64,000 nt of DNA from Bacteroidota bacterium (lineage in GTDB: Bacteria > Bacteroidota > Bacteroidia > Chitinophagales > Chitinophagaceae). Below the pieces are notes generated by a model, which was not told where the DNA came from, did no database searches, and was given only the letters and a program-made list of their open reading frames with translations. This document shows positions 16,545 through 25,073 of the stretch, in pieces. Position 1 is the stretch's first letter; each line of letters starts with the position of its first letter. Both the position numbers and the translations under genes were made by a program. Where the stretch lies: assembly GCA_018267545.1 (NCBI GenBank), contig JAFDYG010000496.1, positions 1 through 64,000 on the forward strand, read 5' to 3'.

Positions 16545-17336
16545 ATGCGACTCTTTACCATAACGCTAGCCTTTACCCTCCTCGTCACCGCCGCCGCCCA
16601 AACCGCAGCCTCCGCCCAATCCCCCCAATCCTCCCAAGCCGGCGCAGCCACTGCCACCCCCCAACCCGTCGATCACTTCACAAAAGTCATCGTCAGCCCC
16701 TACATCCAGGTCACCTTCGTCGAAGGCAACACCGAAAGCGTCACCATCAACAGCCTCATCGTCGACAGCAGCAAGCTCCACGTCGAAGTAAACAACAAAA
16801 CCCTCCGCCTCTACCTCGACGGAGCTAAAGACATCCCCCATAACCAGAAAGAATACAACGAAAACGGCCATAGCAACTCCTACCCCCTCTATCCCAACCA
16901 CGCCGTCATCGCCACCGTCACCTACCAAAAGCTCGAATCCCTATCCCTCCGCGGTGAAGAAACCCAGCTCTGCGAAAGCCCCCTCGACGTCCGCAAATTC
17001 AATCTCTATATCTACGGCGCATCCCGCGTCATCTTCACCGAAATGCACGCCCGCAGCATGCACGCCGCCATCTACGGCGAAAGCACCCTCGAAATTCGCT
17101 CCGGCAACATCGAAGAACAGCGCTATACCTGCTATGGAGAAGGAAAAATCCACGCGACCGCCATTACCGGCCGCAGCAGCAAGCTCAAAGCATTCGGCGA
17201 AGCAGAATTCAACATGAACGTCTCCGACCGCATCAAGCTCACCGCCTTCGGCGAAGCCAAGCTCCGCTATATGGGCAATCCCTCGATCGTAAAAGGAATC
17301 CACATCGGCGAGCTCCACGTGGAAAAAATAGACTAA
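16545..17336 (+). CDS. GIN-domain (DUF2807) secreted protein
   Basis: A 263-residue protein with a signal peptide and an Ala/Gln/Ser-rich linker, then a right-handed beta-helix type head domain (PF10988, putative auto-transporter adhesin head, GIN domain). Typical marks are 'FTKVIVSPYIQVTFVEGNTE', the repeated 'IYGASRVIFTE' and 'IYGESTLEIRSGN' turns, and 'KAFGEAEFNMNVSD'. It is exported, probably to the periplasm or surface. The role of GIN proteins is not settled. Confidence 0.88.
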   Translation: MRLFTITLAFTLLVTAAAQTAASAQSPQSSQAGAATATPQPVDHFTKVIVSPYIQVTFVEGNTESVTINSLIVDSSKLHVEVNNKTLRLYLDGAKDIPHNQKEYNENGHSNSYPLYPNHAVIATVTYQKLESLSLRGEETQLCESPLDVRKFNLYIYGASRVIFTEMHARSMHAAIYGESTLEIRSGNIEEQRYTCYGEGKIHATAITGRSSKLKAFGEAEFNMNVSDRIKLTAFGEAKLRYMGNPSIVKGIHIGELHVEKID

Positions 17337-17396
17337 CCCGCCCCCACCGCGACCCCTACATCCCCAAAATCCTTACCTTCATAGCAAACCCTCGCT

Positions 17397-18248
17397 ATGA
17401 ATAGCAACACCCTGACCGCAGCGCAGCCAACCCGCAGCCTTACCTCCCGTATCCGCAATTTCACCAGCCTCCTCCTGGTCACAACCGTATGGCTAAGCGC
17501 CGGCCTCTTCGGCCTCTACATCCTCGCCTACTACGCCTCCTCCCTCTACAGAGGAAACGGCGCCCACTGGAACGAAATGTTGCCCGGCCTCTATTCCAAA
17601 GACGCTGCCGCCTCCACGCTGGGCATCGGCATCCACTTCGCAGCCGGCGGAATCATCCTCATCCTCGGCAGCATCCAGCTCATCGCAAAAATCCGGGACC
17701 GCTGGCCAGCTTTCCATCGCTGGACTGGCCGAATCTACATCCTCGCCTCCATCTTCGCAGCCCTCGGCGGCACCGTCTTCATCCTGAAGACCGGCACCAT
17801 CGGCGGTACCGTCATGAACATCGGCTTCGGACTATACGGCCTGGCCATGCTGATAGCAGCCATCCTCACCTGGCGCCACGCCGCCGCCGGCCGCATGGAA
17901 CTACACCGCGGCTGGGCCCTCCGCCTCTACGCACTGGCCATCGGTTCCTGGCTCTACCGAATGGACTACGGCTTCTGGCTCCTGCTGGCAAACGGACTGG
18001 GCCACCAGCACGACTTCCACGGACCATTCGACAAGGTGATGGCCTTCTTCTTCTATATCCCCAATCTGCTCGTGGCTGAATTATTTATACGCCGCAACCA
18101 GCAGCGCCCGTCCCCGCACATCCTAAACCTGCTGATCTCTATCCTCCTCCTCGCCGTAACCGGCTTCCTGCTGCTCGGTTCTTATTACTTTACAAAACTC
18201 TACTGGGGCCCCGCCATCATCGAATGGATTACCGGAACAAAGACCTAG
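17397..18248 (+). CDS. DUF2306 multi-pass membrane protein
   Basis: A 283-residue inner-membrane protein with about seven helices. The family signature is visible: 'GIHFAAGGIILILGSIQLI', 'FHRWTGRIYILASIFAALGG' and a conserved 'MELHRGWALRLYALA'. Conserved His residues in the helices may bind a cofactor or metal (inference). Its stop overlaps by 4 bases the convergent AraC regulator gene. Confidence 0.87.
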   Translation: MNSNTLTAAQPTRSLTSRIRNFTSLLLVTTVWLSAGLFGLYILAYYASSLYRGNGAHWNEMLPGLYSKDAAASTLGIGIHFAAGGIILILGSIQLIAKIRDRWPAFHRWTGRIYILASIFAALGGTVFILKTGTIGGTVMNIGFGLYGLAMLIAAILTWRHAAAGRMELHRGWALRLYALAIGSWLYRMDYGFWLLLANGLGHQHDFHGPFDKVMAFFFYIPNLLVAELFIRRNQQRPSPHILNLLISILLLAVTGFLLLGSYYFTKLYWGPAIIEWITGTKT

Positions 18249-19111
18249 CCCCGCCCGATATATCGCTTCTTAAATGCTAAAGGCCCCATCCCTTCCAGCT
18301 TCTTGAACAGCTTATTGAAATACGACAAGCTCTCGAACCCACACGCATAACAAACATCCGCAACCGAAAAACCCTTCAAAAGCTCCGTCTTGGCCTGCGT
18401 GATCCGGTATTGATTCAAAAACTCCGTAAACGTCATGTTCGTCTGTCGTTTAAAATACCGGCAGAAAGCCGGCATACTAAGATGCACCAGCCCCGCAATC
18501 TCATTGACGTTCGGCTCATCATTAAAATGTAACCGGACATACTCATAAACCGTCCCCATCCTTATCTTGTCGTTCAAAAACAGCTTCACACTCGTATCCT
18601 CCGTATTCAGCTCCGCCCCTTCCCTGCTTTCAGCCAGGATCTGCAAAATCTCGATTGCCCTCAGCAACGCCTGAAAATTATCTTCTACCTGCAAAATTTC
18701 CAGCTTTCCCGCCACCCGCCGCTTCGTCTCACCCGAAAAGGCTATCCCCCGATACGCCCGGCTGAACAAGCGCCGGATATCATCGAATTCGGGCGTATTC
18801 ATCACGACATCCGCGACGAAACTCTCCTTGAACTGTACCACTACCTGGTCGTACTCCGTCTCGACCCCATAATCGAAATTCAAATGCGGCACATTCGACC
18901 CGATTAGAACGAGATCGCTCCCATCATAACTCGAAACGTGGCTCCCCACATGTCGTATCCCCGTCTTCGCCTTTACATAAACCAATTCGAACTCCGGATG
19001 ATAATGCCAGAAGAAATAATTCTTCAGCCGTGGCGAAAATACCTTGAAGGAACGCCCCGGCGCTATAACTACATTCTCTTTCTTAATCTTCATCTGCTCT
19101 AATTTACGCAT
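18245..19111 (-). CDS. AraC-family transcriptional regulator
   Basis: A 288-residue regulator. An N-terminal cupin-like sensor domain ('WHYHPEFELVYV', 'GSDLVLIGSNVPH') is followed by two helix-turn-helix units at the C-terminus ('NEIAGLVHLSMPAFCRYFKR', 'SVADVCYACGFESLSYFNKL'). The ATG at 19111 is chosen because the upstream extension has no family match and reaches into the divergent promoter. It faces the PhyH dioxygenase gene across 108 bases, which is its likeliest target. Confidence 0.9.
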   Translation of the reverse strand: MRKLEQMKIKKENVVIAPGRSFKVFSPRLKNYFFWHYHPEFELVYVKAKTGIRHVGSHVSSYDGSDLVLIGSNVPHLNFDYGVETEYDQVVVQFKESFVADVVMNTPEFDDIRRLFSRAYRGIAFSGETKRRVAGKLEILQVEDNFQALLRAIEILQILAESREGAELNTEDTSVKLFLNDKIRMGTVYEYVRLHFNDEPNVNEIAGLVHLSMPAFCRYFKRQTNMTFTEFLNQYRITQAKTELLKGFSVADVCYACGFESLSYFNKLFKKLEGMGPLAFKKRYIGRG

Positions 19112-19195
19112 TTTCCACCCCTCACCCCTAAAAAACATGTCAATACAGAGCAGATTCCGGTCATTTCCGTCAAACACATATATCCCCCCCACCCC

Positions 19196-19203
19196 GACCT
19201 TTG
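19196..19203 (+). promoter_or_regulatory. -7-like element of the PhyH gene
   Basis: GACCTTTG matches TAnnTTTG at all but the first base and lies 16 bases before the ATG at 19220. It is followed by TGTACAAA. No convincing -33 element was seen. Confidence 0.35.
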
Positions 19204-19219
19204 TACAAACGATTTGCAT

Positions 19220-20164
19220 ATGTTAAACACAGCACACAAAGAAATCCCAGGCAACCCTTCCGTCGCCACCAGCAGCAAAATCAAGCTCAACGACCGCAGC
19301 AACGGCCAGCCCCTCCGCGTCCTCTCCGAACAGGACTGGCAGTTCTGGATCCACAACGGCTACGTCATCATCCGAAACGCCGTCCCCAAAGAACAAGCCC
19401 AGCGCCTCGCCGCCTACCTCTGGGAATACGAAGACAAAGACCCCGCCGACCCCGAAACCTGGTACCGCCGCCCCTCCGCCGAAATGAAAATGAAAGAGCT
19501 CAACAACACCGGCATGGTCGAAATCTACAACCACCAATACCTCTGGGACAACCGCCAGCAGCCCAAAATCCACCAGGCCTTCGCCGACATCTGGGGGACC
19601 GAAAAGCTCTGGGTTACCATCGACCGCGCCAACCTCAATTTCCCGATGCGCCCCGGCCATGAATACAAGGGCTTCATCCATTGGGACTACGACCCCGAGA
19701 CCAAACCCCAGAACGTACAAGGCGTGCTCGCCCTGGCCGACCAAAACGACGAAAACATGGGCGGCTTCCAATGCATACCCGAACTCTTCCGCACCTACGA
19801 CACCTGGAAGCTCACCCAGCCGGAAGACCGCGATCACTTCAAACCCGACACCGCCGGCTTCGAGATCGTAAAGGTCCCCCTCAACGCCGGCGACCTCCTC
19901 ATCTTCAACAGCAGCGAGCCCCACGGAATAAGAGCCAACACAAGCAAGGATCAGGTCCGCATCGCCCAATACATCTCCATGATGCCCGCCGACGAAGACA
20001 ACGAAGACATGAAAAACTGGCGCATCAAAGCATGGCGCGAAAAAATCGTCCCCGAAGGACACGCCTTCCCCGGAGACCCGCTCGAACGGGAAAAACACCA
20101 ACCCATCGCCAGGCTGACCCCTCTGGGCAAAAAGCTCCTCGGCCTCGAACGATGGGATGATTAA
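19220..20164 (+). CDS. phytanoyl-CoA dioxygenase (PhyH) family protein
   Basis: A 314-residue non-haem iron and 2-oxoglutarate-dependent oxygenase. The iron ligands are visible: HxD in 'GFIHWDYDPE' and the distal His in 'FNSSEPHGIRANTSKDQVRI', where the nearby Arg would bind 2-oxoglutarate. The substrate is unknown. The ATG at 19220 is used rather than the in-frame TTG just before it. It is divergent from an AraC regulator and followed 17 bases later by an old yellow enzyme gene. Confidence 0.9.
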   Translation: MLNTAHKEIPGNPSVATSSKIKLNDRSNGQPLRVLSEQDWQFWIHNGYVIIRNAVPKEQAQRLAAYLWEYEDKDPADPETWYRRPSAEMKMKELNNTGMVEIYNHQYLWDNRQQPKIHQAFADIWGTEKLWVTIDRANLNFPMRPGHEYKGFIHWDYDPETKPQNVQGVLALADQNDENMGGFQCIPELFRTYDTWKLTQPEDRDHFKPDTAGFEIVKVPLNAGDLLIFNSSEPHGIRANTSKDQVRIAQYISMMPADEDNEDMKNWRIKAWREKIVPEGHAFPGDPLEREKHQPIARLTPLGKKLLGLERWDD

Positions 20165-20181
20165 TCTCCTATTTTTACGGC

Positions 20182-21318
20182 ATGAACAGCGTTCTCGCCA
20201 CACCCGTCACACTCGGCAGCCATACACTGCAAAATAGAATCATCATGGCCCCCCTCACCCGGATGAGAGCCGGCAGCGAGCTGGAACCAACCGCTCTCAA
20301 CGCGGACTACTACCGCCAACGAGCCACTGCCGGCCTCATCATAACCGAGGCCACCCAAATATCCCAGCAAGGCCAGGGCTATCCCGGCACCCCCGGCATC
20401 TACACCGCAAAACAAATAGAAGGCTGGAAAAAAGTCACCGAAGCCGTACACGAGCAGGGAGGAACAATCTTCCTGCAGCTCTGGCACGTAGGCAGAATAT
20501 CCCACTCCGCCATCCAGCCAAACAAACAGCTCCCCGTAGCCCCCTCCGCCCTCGCAGCCCACGGCAAGGTCATGCTCCCCGACTATTCCAGAGTCGAATT
20601 CGAAACACCCCAGGCCCTAATGATTGAAGGAATAAAAGCCATAATCAAAGACTATAAAGACGCCGCCCAAAACGCAAAAACCGCCGGCTTCGACGGAGTA
20701 GAAATCCACGGAGCCAACGGCTACCTGATAGAACAATTCTTAAGAACGGCCAGCAACCAACGCACCGACCCCTACGGCGGCAGCATCGAAAACCGCGCAA
20801 AGATCCTCTTCGAAATCCTCGAAGCAGTCCTCACCATCTGGCCCAGCGGCGACACCGGCATCCGCCTTTCCCCGCTCGGCACCGCCAACATCGCCGCCGA
20901 ACCCGACCCCTACCCCCTCTATGACTACGTGATAAAAAATCTACAACAATACAACCTCGCCTACCTCCACATCATCGAATCCCGCGAATCCGTCGCCGGC
21001 ACCCGTCCCCCCGAACATGAAACCAACCTAACCGTCGAAGACCTCTCCGTAAAACACTTCCGCACCATCTACAAAAATCCCATCATCGCAGCCGGCGGCT
21101 TCGACAAACAAAAAGCCGAAGCCACCATCGAAAAAGGCTACGCCGACGCCGTCGCCTTCGGCCGCCACTTCATCTCCACCCCCGACCTGCCCTATCGCCT
21201 TATCAACGGCATCCCTGCCAACCCTTACGATCGCAGCACCTTCTACGGCGGCAGCAGCAAGGGCTACACCGACTATCTACCCTCCGATACCGCCGAATAT
21301 GCTGAAAGAAAGAATTAA
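20182..21318 (+). CDS. NADH:flavin oxidoreductase, old yellow enzyme family (alkene reductase)
   Basis: A 378-residue FMN-dependent TIM-barrel reductase of the N-ethylmaleimide-reductase type. The N-terminal 'NRIIMAPLTRMRA' FMN-binding segment, 'LQLWHVGR', the His/Asn substrate pair in 'EIHGANGYL' and the 'RTDPYGGSIENRAK' signature are all present. Such enzymes reduce activated C=C bonds and nitro compounds. It follows the PhyH gene closely and may be co-transcribed. Its last 42 bases overlap the convergent DUF1634 gene. Confidence 0.93.
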   Translation: MNSVLATPVTLGSHTLQNRIIMAPLTRMRAGSELEPTALNADYYRQRATAGLIITEATQISQQGQGYPGTPGIYTAKQIEGWKKVTEAVHEQGGTIFLQLWHVGRISHSAIQPNKQLPVAPSALAAHGKVMLPDYSRVEFETPQALMIEGIKAIIKDYKDAAQNAKTAGFDGVEIHGANGYLIEQFLRTASNQRTDPYGGSIENRAKILFEILEAVLTIWPSGDTGIRLSPLGTANIAAEPDPYPLYDYVIKNLQQYNLAYLHIIESRESVAGTRPPEHETNLTVEDLSVKHFRTIYKNPIIAAGGFDKQKAEATIEKGYADAVAFGRHFISTPDLPYRLINGIPANPYDRSTFYGGSSKGYTDYLPSDTAEYAERKN

Positions 21319-21666
21319 CAAGACAACAAACGTTATCATGACATAAAGCCTGTCCTTTTCCACGACGAATCCGACCAGTGAAAACAAAATTCGAAGCACC
21401 GGCGTGGCCATCAAAACCACCAGTCCCAGATCGATCACACTGCCCGCATCACCCCTCATGACGCCGGCCCACACCTCTTTAAACACATTCAGTCCTTCAT
21501 CCCTGCCCTCAAAATGGCCGTACTGAGGCATCGGTAAATGCTTCATACGCAAAAAGTACATTACCCCTCCCGTCAAAACAATCAAACTTGCCGCGACAAC
21601 ACCCGCCCTCAGCTGAATACCGATCAGCTTCTCGATACCTTCGTCATTCAAATCCCGTTTCTTCAT
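21277..21666 (-). CDS. DUF1634 membrane protein
   Basis: A 129-residue protein with three membrane helices ('GVVAASLIVLTGGVMYFL', 'VIDLGLVVLMATPVLRILFS', 'LYVMITFVVLLILSFS'), which is the DUF1634 layout. DUF1634 genes are regularly found next to TauE/SafE exporters, as here, where it starts 4 bases after the exporter stop. It is probably an accessory subunit. The 3' end overlaps the convergent flavin reductase gene. Confidence 0.88.
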   Translation of the reverse strand: MKKRDLNDEGIEKLIGIQLRAGVVAASLIVLTGGVMYFLRMKHLPMPQYGHFEGRDEGLNVFKEVWAGVMRGDAGSVIDLGLVVLMATPVLRILFSLVGFVVEKDRLYVMITFVVLLILSFSIFGGIGG

Positions 21667-21670
21667 ACCG

Positions 21671-22504
21671 TTAAAATTTATGATTAAATCCGTTAAACAT
21701 CATCTCCAGCGCAACAAAGACAATGGCTGCGGAAAAAATATACCGTAAGACACGTACGTCCAGTTTCGTCAGCAGCTTCGAGCCCGTAAAAGCGCCGCCC
21801 AACACCCCCAGCACTACGGGAAAAGATATGCCGGCGCTCATGTACCCTCTCTGAAAATACACGACGGCGCTGGCCGTCGCCGTAACCCCGATCATAAAAT
21901 TGCTGGTCGTAGCGCTCACCTTGAAAGGAATCCTCATAGCAGAGTCCATTGCCAGCACCTTCAACGCCCCTGACCCTATCCCCAGTAAACCGGAGAAAAT
22001 ACCCGCGATCCACATAAGCCCGAAGCCCAGCCCCACATTCTTAAGCTGATAGCCGACCGGACCCTCCGGCGTCGGGTAGGAACTATTAAGCCTTAAACGC
22101 ACCGAAGCCGGACTGCCGGCCGTCAATGCCCGCTCGTTTTTCTTCTTCAGCGTCATCACAGAGGAGAATAGCAATACAACACCAAAAAGGATCGCAATGG
22201 TATTGACAGGCGTATACACCGCCAGAAAAGCCCCTGCAATAGCACCGGTCGTCGTCGCGATTTCCAGAAACATACCGAGCCGGATATTGGTAATCCCCTC
22301 CCGGACATACGCGCTCGCAGCGCCGGAAGAATTGGCAATCGAGGCCAGCAGCGCCGCCCCGATCGCATAACGGATATCGACATGAAAAGCAAGCGTAAGC
22401 AGCGGGATGATAACCACCCCTCCCCCGAGACCCGTCAGCGAGCCGATTAACCCGGCCAGATAAGCGCCGGCCAACACTAAAAGAGTAAAATATAAGATTG
22501 TCAT
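21671..22504 (-). CDS. TauE/SafE-family (TSUP) sulfite/anion exporter
   Basis: A 277-residue inner-membrane protein with about eight helices. The family repeat 'GLIGSLTGLGGGVVIIPLL' is at the N-terminus, and a second copy around 'GIFSGLLGIGSGALKVLAM' starts the C-terminal half. Family members export sulfite, sulfoacetate or other organic anions; the substrate here is not evident. It is co-transcribed with the DUF1634 gene and lies just downstream of an AraC regulator on the same strand. Confidence 0.92.
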   Translation of the reverse strand: MTILYFTLLVLAGAYLAGLIGSLTGLGGGVVIIPLLTLAFHVDIRYAIGAALLASIANSSGAASAYVREGITNIRLGMFLEIATTTGAIAGAFLAVYTPVNTIAILFGVVLLFSSVMTLKKKNERALTAGSPASVRLRLNSSYPTPEGPVGYQLKNVGLGFGLMWIAGIFSGLLGIGSGALKVLAMDSAMRIPFKVSATTSNFMIGVTATASAVVYFQRGYMSAGISFPVVLGVLGGAFTGSKLLTKLDVRVLRYIFSAAIVFVALEMMFNGFNHKF

Positions 22505-22534
22505 ATCAGTACTACCAGCAAAATCCCCGCCATC

Positions 22535-23377
22535 CTACCTCGCAGCCAGACCCTTCCGAAACGCCGTAGGACTCACGCCCCTAAACTTCTTGAACATCCT
22601 GTTCAAATGACTCTCATCCGTAAACCCCAGCTCCGCCGCAATCTCATTGATCCGCAAATCACTATGCACCAGCCGATGCTCGATCAGCCTTAATTTATAC
22701 CGCATCACATAATCCTGCATCGTCTCTCCCGCATGCTTCTTGAAATAACGCCCCAGATACGAAACCGAAATCCCAAACTCCCCGCTGATCGCCGTAGCGC
22801 TGATCTTTTCCGGTGAATAGATATTCGCCTGAATATACTGCAGGATATCTAACGCCTTCTCCTCCGACTTCTCGTCCATCCGATCGGGCAAATACTTTGC
22901 AATATTTCTTGCCACAACCACGATAAGCGTATTGACCAGCTGCTGAATCAAATCCTTATTATAAACATCGTGATTCACGTGCTCCCTCACTATCGCCTCG
23001 ACCAACGACTGAACCAGCCCCTTGTCCACCTTGTTCTTCAAAATACACCCCGGCTCATGATTGGCATTCTGCAAGATGAACTCCAGCTTCTGTACCCCAT
23101 CCTTCGACAAAACTCCATTTCGGATATATATATCGGCAAATCGTATAAAAAGAAATCTTGTCCTCTCCTCCACTTCGAAATAATGACAATCCTCCGGTGT
23201 CAATAAAAACAGATGTCCCGCCCGGTACGCAAACTTGCTTTGATTGATACATTGTCGCCCACGCCCATCGATAATATAAGCCAGCTCGAAAAAATTATGC
23301 TTATGCGCCCCCTTTGGACACTCATCCAATTCGACATAAGCAATCTCAAAAGGCTGGTATAAGTTTTCCTTCTGCAT
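22535..23377 (-). CDS. AraC-family transcriptional regulator
   Basis: A 280-residue regulator with an N-terminal cupin domain ('HKHNFFELAYIIDGRGRQCI', 'GHLFLLTPEDCHYFEV') and a C-terminal pair of helix-turn-helix motifs ('ISGEFGISVSYLGRYFKKHA', 'INEIAAELGFTDESHLNRMF'). The ATG at 23377 starts a normal family N-terminus. It is divergent from the oxidoreductase at 23466, 88 bases away, which is its most likely target. Confidence 0.92.
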   Translation of the reverse strand: MQKENLYQPFEIAYVELDECPKGAHKHNFFELAYIIDGRGRQCINQSKFAYRAGHLFLLTPEDCHYFEVEERTRFLFIRFADIYIRNGVLSKDGVQKLEFILQNANHEPGCILKNKVDKGLVQSLVEAIVREHVNHDVYNKDLIQQLVNTLIVVVARNIAKYLPDRMDEKSEEKALDILQYIQANIYSPEKISATAISGEFGISVSYLGRYFKKHAGETMQDYVMRYKLRLIEHRLVHSDLRINEIAAELGFTDESHLNRMFKKFRGVSPTAFRKGLAAR

Positions 23378-23435
23378 GACGCAAATGTACCAAAAAAACG
23401 AAAAATTGTACAAGACATGACCCCATTAATCAGTA

Positions 23436-23443
23436 TAAATTTG
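23436..23443 (+). promoter_or_regulatory. -7 element TAAATTTG of the oxidoreductase gene
   Basis: It fully matches TAnnTTTG and lies 22 bases before the ATG at 23466. The following leader (TTTGCACTATCAAAAA) nearly repeats the one before the YceI-SDR gene. The palindrome TTGTACAA lies upstream at 23406-23413. Confidence 0.6.
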
Positions 23444-23465
23444 CACTATCAAAAATTACAAACAA

Positions 23466-24404
23466 ATGAAAACGATTATCTTAAAAGGTTTCGGAGGCGT
23501 AGAAAACCTCTCCCTCACCGATACGCCTGTCCCCACGCCTGAACAAGACCACGTCCTCGTACAAGTAAAAGCCATCAGCATAAACCCCGTAGATATAAAG
23601 ACCCGCGCCGGCAAGGGCGTCTCCGGCCGTCTAAAAGACATCCATCCCATCATCCTCGGCTGGGACATCGCGGGAACCGTCAAACAATCCAACTCTCCAA
23701 AATTCAAACCCGGCGACGAAGTCTTCGGCATGATCAACTTCCCCGGTCACGGTAAAGCCTACGCCGAATACGTCGACGCACCCGCCAGCCACCTCGCCCT
23801 CAAACCAAACAACATCACCTTCGAAGAAGCCGCCGCCGCAACCCTCGCCGCCCTTACCGCCTATCAAACGGTAGCCCTCCACGCAAAAATCAAAAAAGGC
23901 GACCGCGTCTTCATCCACGCAGCAGCCGGAGGCGTCGGTCACTACGCCGTACAAATCGCCAAACACCTCGGAGCTTACGTCATCGGAACAGCATCCGCAG
24001 ACAACGCAGACTTTGTAAAAAGCCTGGGCGTGGACGAACACATCGACTACAAAGCCCAACCCTTCGAAACAGCCGTCCAGGAAAAAGTCGATTTCGTCCT
24101 CGACACGATCGGCGGCGACAACATCGACCGCTCCCTGGAAATCATCAAGCCCGGCGGAACCATCATCAGCATTCCCTCCGGCCTCCGCGAAGAAGTAACA
24201 GCCAAGGCCCAAGCCAAAGGAATCAACGGCTATTTCACCATGGTTCAATCAAACGGCGAAGACATGGCAGCCATCGCAAAGCTCCTCTCTGACCAAACCC
24301 TGATCTCACACATATCACAAACCTTCCCCTTCGAAGAAATGGCAAAAGCTCACCTCCAGCTCGAAACCGGCAGAACCCGCGGAAAGATTATCATAAAAAT
24401 CTAA
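23466..24404 (+). CDS. zinc-free MDR oxidoreductase (quinone-oxidoreductase type)
   Basis: A 312-residue NADP-dependent medium-chain reductase. The N-terminal GroES-like domain ('VKAISINPVDIKTRAG', 'ILGWDIAGTV', 'GDEVFG') is followed by a Rossmann domain with 'AAAGGVGHYAVQIAKHLGA'. The cysteine cluster of zinc alcohol dehydrogenases is absent. Such enzymes reduce quinones or enones. It is divergent from an AraC gene and is followed 22 bases later by a Crp-family regulator on the same strand. Confidence 0.92.
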   Translation: MKTIILKGFGGVENLSLTDTPVPTPEQDHVLVQVKAISINPVDIKTRAGKGVSGRLKDIHPIILGWDIAGTVKQSNSPKFKPGDEVFGMINFPGHGKAYAEYVDAPASHLALKPNNITFEEAAAATLAALTAYQTVALHAKIKKGDRVFIHAAAGGVGHYAVQIAKHLGAYVIGTASADNADFVKSLGVDEHIDYKAQPFETAVQEKVDFVLDTIGGDNIDRSLEIIKPGGTIISIPSGLREEVTAKAQAKGINGYFTMVQSNGEDMAAIAKLLSDQTLISHISQTFPFEEMAKAHLQLETGRTRGKIIIKI

Positions 24405-24426
24405 AATCCGTAATTTCGTCGTCCAC

Positions 24427-25011
24427 ATGGACGCCAAAGACATCCTAAAAGAACATATCGCCAAAACTGCTTCGCTTACCGCGGAGCAGTTTGACTATTT
24501 CTACGATCACTTCAAACCCCTCTCCTTCAAAAAAGGCCAAACCATCATCCGCGAAGGAGACCGCGTAGAAGGAGAATACTTTGTCCTATCGGGCTGTCTA
24601 AAAGCCTTCTTCATCAACGACGAGGTCAAAATGTATATCCTCCAGTTCGCCATGCCCACCTGGTGGACCTCCGACTACAATGCCCTCTATAGCCACAACC
24701 GCGCAACCATCAACATCGACTGCGTCACCGACGCAGAAGTCCTCTGTATCTCGAACGCCGACCGCGAAAAACTCTGCTCCGAAATTCATCCCGTCGAACA
24801 CTTCTTCCGCTGGCGCACCAACAAAGGCTACGTCGCAGCCCAGAAACGACTCCTTTCCTTCATGAATAACGATACCAAAGCCCGCTACGAAGAGCTCCTC
24901 AACCTCTACCCTCAGCTTTACTCCCTGGTTCCCAAGCACCTCATCGCCGCCTACCTCGGCGTCTCCCGCGAAACCCTCAGCCGTCTCTACAACGCCCACC
25001 ATCGAATGTGA
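24427..25011 (+). CDS. Crp/Fnr-family regulator
   Basis: A 194-residue protein with a cyclic-nucleotide-binding-like domain ('LSFKKGQTIIREGDRVEGEY', 'FVLSGCLKAFF') and a C-terminal helix-turn-helix ('HLIAAYLGVSRETLSRLYNA'). This shape is common among Bacteroidota Crp-like regulators that lack a confirmed ligand. It is placed between the MDR reductase and the YceI-SDR fusion and may control this redox cluster. Confidence 0.88.
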   Translation: MDAKDILKEHIAKTASLTAEQFDYFYDHFKPLSFKKGQTIIREGDRVEGEYFVLSGCLKAFFINDEVKMYILQFAMPTWWTSDYNALYSHNRATINIDCVTDAEVLCISNADREKLCSEIHPVEHFFRWRTNKGYVAAQKRLLSFMNNDTKARYEELLNLYPQLYSLVPKHLIAAYLGVSRETLSRLYNAHHRM

Positions 25012-25044
25012 TCCAGGTCACACAATCAGGCCCCGCGTTTGTCT

Positions 25045-25052
25045 CAACTTTG
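25045..25052 (+). promoter_or_regulatory. -7-like element CAACTTTG before the YceI-SDR gene
   Basis: It differs from TAnnTTTG only at the first base and lies 21 bases before the ATG at 25074. The sequence after it (TTTGTGCTATCAAAAA) nearly matches the leader of the gene at 23466. Confidence 0.45.
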
Positions 25053-25073
25053 TGCTATCAAAAAACACAAATC

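Noticed and set aside
19223..20203. Open frame of over 300 codons on the minus strand
   Set aside because: It is antisense to the PhyH gene, has low-complexity Gly/Val/Glu-rich translation and no family pattern; it results from C-rich codons on the + strand.
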